Source of the DNA: a virus
DNA: 25,451 bases
Strand: one strand, 5' to 3'
Virus record (IMG/VR): IMGVR_UViG_3300025282_000218
Location: 1-25,451 of that record
Shown here: in pieces, positions 21,035 to 25,451 of the stretch
Layout of the letters: each line of letters starts with the position of its first letter
Position numbering within the stretch: the first letter of the stretch is position 1
Notes under the pieces: model-generated
Seen by the model: the letters and a program-made list of their open reading frames with translations, nothing else
The model's database searches: none
What the model was told of the DNA's origin: nothing
Program-made: the position numbers and the translations under genes

Positions 21035-21073
21035 TTGTCACCTATTGACGCCAATTCGTCCCCTTTGCATTCT
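21035..21073 (+). promoter_or_regulatory. Promoter-like element with TTGTCACCTATTGA operator
   Basis: TTGACG (21045-21050) and CATTCT (21068-21073) are spaced 17 bp, close to sigma-70 consensus. The -35 overlaps the TTGTCACCTATTGA element that recurs at 19248-19261 with one change. The predicted start is about 13 nt before the exonuclease ATG. Binding by the phage repressor is inferred. Confidence 0.5.
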
Positions 21074-21092
21074 AGTGCAGAGGGAGTTCGAG

Positions 21093-21989
21093 ATGGCAAA
21101 AGTACCCGAGCACTACAAATCGCGTGGGATATCTCACTGGTCCCCCTCAAAACTTAATACGCCGTTCTGGCTCGTACTGGCTGAATACGCCTACCGCCTT
21201 CCCAAATATTTTGAAGCACGCCGCGATCAGCGCGCTGGTGATCCAGAGGCCGATCTGCGGGTTAAGCACTACACGAAAATCGGTTCTATCAAAATGGAGG
21301 CTGGCTCTGATGTCGGAGAAGCAGCCATGCAGGTCGTCAATGGCGCGCTGACCGAAAGCGAGGCCGTCGCAGATATGATCGCGACGCTGCAGACGTACAA
21401 GCCAGCGAATAGGAAAGATCACTCAGTCACAGATCACCTGCTTTCAGACGATGGCTCAGCAATAAGCAAAACCCTCGAAAATGCTGTGTCCGGCCTGCGT
21501 GAAATCTTCACCGGCGCGAACGAAGTCAACACTGAGGAGAGAGTATCAATCGAACTGCCAGGGGTCGATGTGCCATCGATCGGCTACTGCGACGGCAGAG
21601 GCGGTGGAGTGATCGTCGAGCTGAAGACGCGATGGGATAAAGCAAGCAATTCAAAGTCTGGCTATTCGAATAACTCGGTGCCAGCCGCGCCAATCGATCG
21701 CGATGTCCTGCAGATCGCGCACTATCAAAAGCACTTCGGAGGCACCGCGAAACTGCTCTACGCAAATCGTATCAATCATCGAATCTTTGAAATCCCGCAG
21801 GCTGATCTCAATGAGGCGATTGAGATGGCGGCAGCGACAGCTCGGAAGCGTCAGAGGATGCTGGAGCGCACTGATACGGTGGAGGCCATCATGGACCTGT
21901 GCGAGCCAGATTGGTCCTATTGGATGCTGCAATCGAACTACACACCCGAATTCATCCTGGAGCTGAAGCAAGCGTTCTATGGAGCGTGA
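21093..21989 (+). CDS. PD-(D/E)XK exonuclease (RecE/lambda exonuclease-like)
   Basis: The product has 298 residues from ATG 21093 with AGGGAG 6 nt upstream. The catalytic core is visible: Asp167 in IGYCDGRG, then VIVELKTRW with Glu176-x-Lys178, and the QIAHYQKHFGGTAKLLYA motif (Gln207, Tyr211) of RecB/Cas4-type PD-(D/E)XK nucleases. The N-terminal part (SHWSPSKLNTPFWLVLAEYA) is the family's substrate-binding helix region. It probably resects double-stranded DNA ends 5' to 3', to give single strands for the ERF annealing protein encoded just downstream. A small zinc-finger gene overlaps its end by 11 bp. Confidence 0.87.
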   Translation: MAKVPEHYKSRGISHWSPSKLNTPFWLVLAEYAYRLPKYFEARRDQRAGDPEADLRVKHYTKIGSIKMEAGSDVGEAAMQVVNGALTESEAVADMIATLQTYKPANRKDHSVTDHLLSDDGSAISKTLENAVSGLREIFTGANEVNTEERVSIELPGVDVPSIGYCDGRGGGVIVELKTRWDKASNSKSGYSNNSVPAAPIDRDVLQIAHYQKHFGGTAKLLYANRINHRIFEIPQADLNEAIEMAAATARKRQRMLERTDTVEAIMDLCEPDWSYWMLQSNYTPEFILELKQAFYGA

Positions 21990-22128
21990 CTGCCCTGAAT
22001 GCGACGGATGGGGATTCCATGAATGGAAACTGACCGAGACCAGATTTAAGCAGACGGCCTGCGAGAGATGCCTGGGCAGCGGAAAGATCGAGGTGGAGGG
22101 GGAAGAAGATGACGACGGTGAGGAGTGA
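21979..22128 (+). CDS. 49-residue DnaJ-type zinc-finger protein
   Basis: ATG 21979 to TGA 22128. The sequence begins MERDCPECDGWGFHEWKLTE and continues TACERCLGSGKIEVEGEED. Cys5-x2-Cys8 with CDGWG, and Cys28-x2-Cys31 with CLGSGK, copy half of a DnaJ CxxCxGxG zinc centre. It overlaps the exonuclease by 11 bp and the ERF gene by 20 bp, each in another frame. The acidic tail EGEEDDDGEE may mimic DNA or bind a partner. Its siting inside the recombination pair suggests a helper role, not tested. Confidence 0.78.
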   Translation: MERDCPECDGWGFHEWKLTETRFKQTACERCLGSGKIEVEGEEDDDGEE

Positions 22129-22885
22129 CCTGATCAATAAAATTCCAGCCGCGCCTGATGTCGCGCCGCCGATGTTCGAGGGCTTGCAGTCATCGATGAT
22201 AGACAAGCTGGCAGAGGCCAAGGCAAAGGCCGACGCTACGCTGAGGAACGCGCCTAAGTCATCGAAGAATCCGTTCTTCAATTCCGAATACGCCGACCTC
22301 GATGTCATCACGCGGATCGTCAGGCCGATCTACGGCGAGCATGGTCTCGCATTCACCCAGGCACCCTGGCAAAGCGAAGACGGTGAAATCCTGATCACAA
22401 CGCTGATCCATGAGAGCGGTCAGTGGATGCGGTCTGCAATGAAGATCAAGGCCGTGCCGAATAATAAGGGGGAGGTCACCCCGCAAAGCGTGGGCAGCGC
22501 GATCACTTATGCGAAACGCTACTCACTCGCCGCGATGGCGAACATCGCGCAGACCGGTGAAGACGATGACGGAAATCTCGCATCTGATTCGATCGATGAG
22601 GCAGATCCTGTCACTCCGACTGCTCCCACAGCGGTTGCCGTGGCAGACCCTGCTTCATCATCAACGGGAGAGGTGGCGGTGATATCCAGCCCAGCCGCTA
22701 CCTCTCCCCGCGATCTCTCAGACATTGACATCGTGAAGGATCTCGAAGCCGTCAGCTCCGCTTCTGAGCTGCAGGAATGGAAGCGGGACAACGGCGCGGA
22801 GATGAGCGACCTGAAAGAACACGATCCTCCTCTCTTCGAAGAATTGAAAACAATCGGGAAATTTAAGGAGAGCGCATATGGCTGA
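22109..22885 (+). CDS. erf: ERF-family single-strand annealing protein
   Basis: The product has 258 residues. The ERF domain covers about 25-160: MIDKLAEAKAKADATLRNAP, then KNPFFNSEYADLDVITRIV, LAFTQAPWQS, then VGSAITYAKRYSLAAMANI and TGEDDDGN, the most conserved ERF block. Proteins of this type (P22 Erf and relatives) form rings, bind ssDNA and anneal strands in phage recombination and circularisation. Residues 160-220 are an Ala/Thr/Pro-rich linker, then a small C-terminal helical piece (LEAVSSASELQEWKRDNGAE). The start ATG 22109 follows GGAGGGGG. It overlaps the next gene by 8 bp. Confidence 0.95.
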   Translation: MTTVRSDLINKIPAAPDVAPPMFEGLQSSMIDKLAEAKAKADATLRNAPKSSKNPFFNSEYADLDVITRIVRPIYGEHGLAFTQAPWQSEDGEILITTLIHESGQWMRSAMKIKAVPNNKGEVTPQSVGSAITYAKRYSLAAMANIAQTGEDDDGNLASDSIDEADPVTPTAPTAVAVADPASSSTGEVAVISSPAATSPRDLSDIDIVKDLEAVSSASELQEWKRDNGAEMSDLKEHDPPLFEELKTIGKFKESAYG

Positions 22886-23297
22886 GCCAGCGAAACTTTC
22901 TATGAATCTTTTCTGCAATGAGGGCGATGGCCTGGTCTCGATGGTTCAGACCGACCGTGGTCCGGTCTCGATTACGCCGATGCAGTTCGTCCAGGGCTGG
23001 CAGAGCCGTCGTCCGCCATTCAGCAATGGTGATGTCATCGTCAAGGAAACGCTTGCCGCTGGCACCTACGAAGTCGCGGGATGGGCGAACGACGAAGTCA
23101 GGGCCAATTGGACCGATCCATCAGGCAAGCGACAAAAAGTTCTTGTCTCGCGACGTGGACAGGCACCCGATACGTCGAACGATCCAACGCCGCCGGAAGA
23201 CGCTGAGATGAAGTCAGCAACCTATTTGAATGTCGCCGTGAAGACGAAGACGCCACGGGAGAACGTATCGCCGAAGAAAGGGATGTTCGATGACTGA
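22878..23297 (+). CDS. Hypothetical protein after ERF, acidic C-terminal tip
   Basis: The product has 139 residues: MAEPAKLSMNLFCNEGDGLV, then PMQFVQGWQSRRPPFSNGDV, GTYEVAGWANDEVRANWTD and SATYLNVAVKTKTPRENVSP, ending KKGMFDD. The body looks beta-rich and basic, and the tail ends in an acidic tip. Together with the position next to ERF this might suit an unusual single-strand binding protein; that is an inference only. GGAG lies 8 nt upstream of ATG 22878. No family is recognised. Confidence 0.7.
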   Translation: MAEPAKLSMNLFCNEGDGLVSMVQTDRGPVSITPMQFVQGWQSRRPPFSNGDVIVKETLAAGTYEVAGWANDEVRANWTDPSGKRQKVLVSRRGQAPDTSNDPTPPEDAEMKSATYLNVAVKTKTPRENVSPKKGMFDD

Positions 23298-23526
23298 TCG
23301 AGACCAGAACAGCAAGTTCGTCTCCATCTACGATGCGTCGATGGTTCTTTTCGGCGAAGGTGGAAATTCTGGTCGCCGCCGGATCAAACTGATGATCGAA
23401 GTTGGGCGGCTCGACGGGCAGCAGCTCACTGGCGAGGGGCGGGGGTCGCCGTACTGGGTAACGCGGGCCAGCCTCGATGCACTGATCAAAACACTCGATG
23501 ACAATGAGCCTAACCAGGCCGCTTGA
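23290..23526 (+). CDS. Small winged-helix/excisionase-like DNA-binding protein candidate
   Basis: The product has 78 residues. VSIYDASMVLFGEGGNSGRR is followed by RIKLMIEVGRLDGQQLTGEG and SPYWVTRASLDALIKTL. The 'I-x-x-G-R-L-x-G ... W-x-V-x-R-x-S-L-D-A-x-I' pattern is that of excisionase/MerR-type winged helices with the wing before the final helix. It overlaps both neighbours. In a temperate phage it may be an Xis or an accessory regulator, although it is about 900 bp from the integrase gene and convergent with it. Confidence 0.65.
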   Translation: MTDRDQNSKFVSIYDASMVLFGEGGNSGRRRIKLMIEVGRLDGQQLTGEGRGSPYWVTRASLDALIKTLDDNEPNQAA

Positions 23527-23806
23527 AGAAGCGATCAAGGTTCTCGGCGATCGAGCTGTCGAGCACGGCGATCATGTCGAGCTGCACCAGCGAATCGCGG
23601 ACCTGTGGTCTGCCTATCTGATCACCTGGATCAAGCCGCACCAGGTTGCTGCGATGCTTGCGCTGATGAAACTCGCCAGATCGGAATCAAATCCCTCGAA
23701 CCAGGATAATATCGTCGATTTCTGTGGATACGGCGCAATCATGGGCGATCTCCTGAAAATCGGCTCACACAGAGCTTCGCTGAGGGGGGTCGAAGAAGAT
23801 TTATGA
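23498..23806 (+). CDS. DUF6378-like phage protein
   Basis: The product is 102 residues (100 if ATG 23504 is used). The core DRAVEHGDHVELHQRIADLW, then SAYLITWIKPHQVAAMLALM and KLARSESNPSNQDNIVDFCG, with YGAIMGD, is the usual DUF6378 pattern found in many phages. Function is unknown; the regular helices with conserved His, Glu and Asp recall MazG-like nucleotide-binding folds, but I do not claim this. It overlaps the previous gene by 23-29 bp in another frame. Confidence 0.8.
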   Translation: MTMSLTRPLEEAIKVLGDRAVEHGDHVELHQRIADLWSAYLITWIKPHQVAAMLALMKLARSESNPSNQDNIVDFCGYGAIMGDLLKIGSHRASLRGVEEDL

Positions 23807-23888
23807 CCTACGGGTCACGGGGAAACCAACGGCTGTCAGGGAGTCTCTGCGATGGGCAGAGATGGCGGTCGAAACCAAGGAGGAGAAA

Positions 23889-24407
23889 ATGCAACGAGCG
23901 AGACTTAAAGTTCAGACTGAAGTCGAATTCATCAAGCTCGAAAAGGATTTTACGATCGAGGCTGGCGATTTTTTGGTGATCGGCGACATCGGTCAGGAAA
24001 TTATCAAACCGGAAGACTTCGCGAGACGGTATGAATTGGACAAGGAGGATTTGCCACCACCTACTCACCGCCCATCTCGCGTTGGTGGAAGGAGGAAAAA
24101 GCGCAGAGATTTGAATACGCGCGTTTCTCAGGAGCTGAAAGAGGCGATCGACATTTTGTACGCCGAGCAATGCAAAGAATTCACGGCAGAGCAAATTGCT
24201 GATCCCAATCATCCCAAAGGAATCACCGTGCGAGCAATCTTGGAAAGCGGTTTAGTTTCAGAGCATTTGACGGAGAATAAAAACAAATCTGCGGCGGTCA
24301 CCCATGTGGCGTATTGCTTGCTGGATCGCAAGATAATCGTCCGCGATAAGTTCTATGTGAATAGCGAAATCGGAAAGCGCGAATGCTGGCACTATCGCCC
24401 AGCATAA
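23889..24407 (+). CDS. Hypothetical basic protein, last gene of rightward operon
   Basis: The product has 172 residues from ATG 23889, chosen for the strong AAGGAGG 6 nt upstream; an in-frame ATG at 23862 has no such site. The N-terminal part is MQRARLKVQTEVEFIKLEKD and the middle is basic (RPSRVGGRRKKRRDLNTRVS). The C-terminal part, AVTHVAYCLLDRKIIVRDKF with YVNSEIGKRECWHYRP, looks like a winged helix (helix, strand-turn-strand). A nucleic-acid-binding role is plausible. No family is recognised. Base composition is lower in GC than its neighbours, which suggests separate acquisition. Confidence 0.65.
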   Translation: MQRARLKVQTEVEFIKLEKDFTIEAGDFLVIGDIGQEIIKPEDFARRYELDKEDLPPPTHRPSRVGGRRKKRRDLNTRVSQELKEAIDILYAEQCKEFTAEQIADPNHPKGITVRAILESGLVSEHLTENKNKSAAVTHVAYCLLDRKIIVRDKFYVNSEIGKRECWHYRPA

Positions 24408-24434
24408 AAAAAGCGCCGCCTCTCGGGGCGGCGC
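24406..24434 (-). terminator. Rho-independent terminator of the integrase gene
   Basis: On the minus strand GCGCCGCC (24434-24427) pairs with GGCGGCGC (24420-24413), loop six bases, followed by TTTTTTT. It lies 24 nt after the integrase stop and overlaps the end of the convergent rightward operon. In the plus direction only AATAATTC follows the stem, so it is mainly a leftward terminator. Confidence 0.9.
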
Positions 24435-24457
24435 AATAATTCAGGGAGATCTTTCGT

Positions 24458-25451
24458 TCAGCCGAACATTGCTTCGAGCGCGTCGGCTTCTTCGCTGGCT
24501 CGTTCGTTGTTTGAGATCCACTCACGATAATAGTCGCGCGTGACTTTCTCTTCAGAGTGGCCCATGAGATCGGTGATGCGACCGATCGAGAAGTCTGCAT
24601 TGAAGAGCATCGATGCATAGAAGTGCCTGAGATCGTGCCAGGTCAGAAGGGTCACGCCGCAGTGCGCCGCCGCCTCTGCCTTCGTATCGAACTCAGCAGC
24701 GTCTGTCCTGGTCGAACCCTTCGAGACACCATGCTGGCCTGAGCGCAGGTGCGCCAGATCTTCATCACTGATGTCGGCAGAGATCGGCGTCACAGAATAT
24801 TTCTTCGACTGCTTCCCACTGACCGTCAGCAGGTAACCGTTCTTCGCGAACTGAGCGCGATCCCAGGCGTTGGAAAATTGCTGGTGAGACCGGCCACCGA
24901 AAATCAAACGCTCGCTATTCACGACGGCTTGATCAACACTCCATTGATTGTGCTGCCGGGCAGCATCACCGTGCTGAGACTCACCGCGCAGCCGGAGTTC
25001 GTTCAGCCAGCGGCTTGAGATGCTGACATTCCTCACCTTCTCATGCTTCGGCAGGCCGATGACGTAGGTGCTCTGATCGACATGCTTCCATGCGCGATCG
25101 ACGGTGACTTCGTTCTGCCCGACTGAAGGCAGACGGTCGAGAGACAGCGCCATCATCTCTGATGCGCGAAGACCCATCCGCGAGGCGATGACGATCGGCA
25201 GCTCTGCGTCGGCGTCGAGGCGACGGACCCAATGCAGGTAGCTGTCGAACTGCTGGCTCAAAGTCTCGAAGACTTCACGCTTGACGGCCTTGCGAGCGGA
25301 ACGATCGGACTTCGGACCCTTGATGCCATCTGTGGGGTTATAGGTGATCCACTTCCGGCGGACTGCCAGGCGGAGTGCTTGTTTGATCTGCGACCAGATT
25401 TCACTCTGGGTCCGAGAGCCGACAGGGCGATCGCGAATCTCAGACATAAGG
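24458..25451 (-). CDS. Tyrosine integrase, N-terminus beyond right edge
   Basis: About 330 residues are visible. The first 45 (TQSEIWSQIKQALRLAVRRK, then WITYNPTDGIKG) are the end of a core-binding domain, so the arm-binding and first core helices lie outside the window; ATG 25447 is probably internal. Counting from that ATG, the catalytic residues are Arg94 in MGLRASEMMAL, a lysine near 134-137 (LPKHEKVRNVSI), H271-x2-R274 in TWHDLRHFYASM, His297 in LMGHS, and the nucleophile Tyr306 or Tyr307 in VTRDYYREW. It catalyses site-specific insertion of the phage DNA and shows that the phage is temperate. An insertion around GKQSKKYSVTPISADISDED lengthens the catalytic domain. No attP core could be identified within the window. 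Confidence 0.93.
   Translation of the reverse strand, partial: LMSEIRDRPVGSRTQSEIWSQIKQALRLAVRRKWITYNPTDGIKGPKSDRSARKAVKREVFETLSQQFDSYLHWVRRLDADAELPIVIASRMGLRASEMMALSLDRLPSVGQNEVTVDRAWKHVDQSTYVIGLPKHEKVRNVSISSRWLNELRLRGESQHGDAARQHNQWSVDQAVVNSERLIFGGRSHQQFSNAWDRAQFAKNGYLLTVSGKQSKKYSVTPISADISDEDLAHLRSGQHGVSKGSTRTDAAEFDTKAEAAAHCGVTLLTWHDLRHFYASMLFNADFSIGRITDLMGHSEEKVTRDYYREWISNNERASEEADALEAMFG

Noticed and set aside
23803-23980. Short plus-strand frame starting ATGACCTACGGG
   Set aside because: Its product is Ser/Arg-rich noise overlapping a gene with a strong ribosome site in another frame.
1-25451. CRISPR array, rRNA or IS element
   Set aside because: No spaced repeats, rRNA-like sequence, transposase motif or terminal inverted repeats were seen on either strand.
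1-25451. T7-type RNA polymerase or DNA polymerase genes
   Set aside because: Despite the T7-like virion order, none of the frames shows polymerase motifs; the right half is a lambdoid-style lysogeny and recombination module.

Overview
This window is a compact temperate podovirus (or prophage) genome segment. It combines a T7-type virion gene set with a lambda-type lysogeny and recombination module. No host chromosomal genes are visible. The roughly 55-60% GC composition and small accessory proteins of types common in alphaproteobacterial phages (DUF6362-like, DUF6378-like, Bbp19-like, CxxC mini-proteins) suggest an alphaproteobacterial host. That host call is an inference, not a measurement.

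Layout. From 1 to about 15.7 kb everything is on the minus strand and reads right to left as the virion block: small CxxC protein, holin-like membrane protein, terminase large subunit, GNAT protein, Pro-rich proteins, portal (head-tail connector), Bbp19-like protein, scaffold, major capsid protein, a second abundant structural-type protein, a strong terminator, tail tubular protein A, the tail nozzle (tail tubular protein B type), a gp13-like acetyltransferase-fold protein, two internal virion proteins, and a very large polyvalent-type protein that runs off the left edge. Most neighbours overlap by 4 bp or abut, so translation is probably coupled. From 16.0 to 19.2 kb a second leftward cluster encodes small proteins, an MT-A70 adenine methyltransferase, a VRR-NUC nuclease and an HTH regulator. 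A divergent operator region (about 19215-19325) separates it from a rightward operon at 19.3-24.4 kb: a MarR-like regulator, a CI/LexA-like repressor, small zinc-binding proteins, a PD-(D/E)XK exonuclease, an ERF-family single-strand annealing protein, and small accessory genes. A tyrosine integrase enters from the right edge on the minus strand and ends at its own terminator.

Main discovery. The major capsid gene is not broken. It is split by a 206-nt, ORF-less, self-splicing-type group I intron (minus strand, 9052 to 8847). The P, Q, R and S core elements, P3, P4, P7, P8, GAAA-capped P2 and P9 hairpins, an internal guide that pairs GGU/GCC at the 5' splice site, and a P10 AAC/GUU pairing at the 3' splice site can all be drawn by hand. 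It resembles the compact Azoarcus/cyanobacterial tRNA-intron class (IC3) in core sequence and size. Splicing restores a continuous 285-residue capsid protein across a conserved motif. Without splicing, translation ends at a TAG seven nucleotides into the intron.

Other points of interest are a T7 T-phi-like placement of a UUCG terminator between the head and tail genes, a repressor whose S24 catalytic residues appear to be lost, a shared TTGTCACCT(A/G)TTGA element at two rightward control regions, and three genes under 60 codons that are recovered from overlaps and cysteine motifs.
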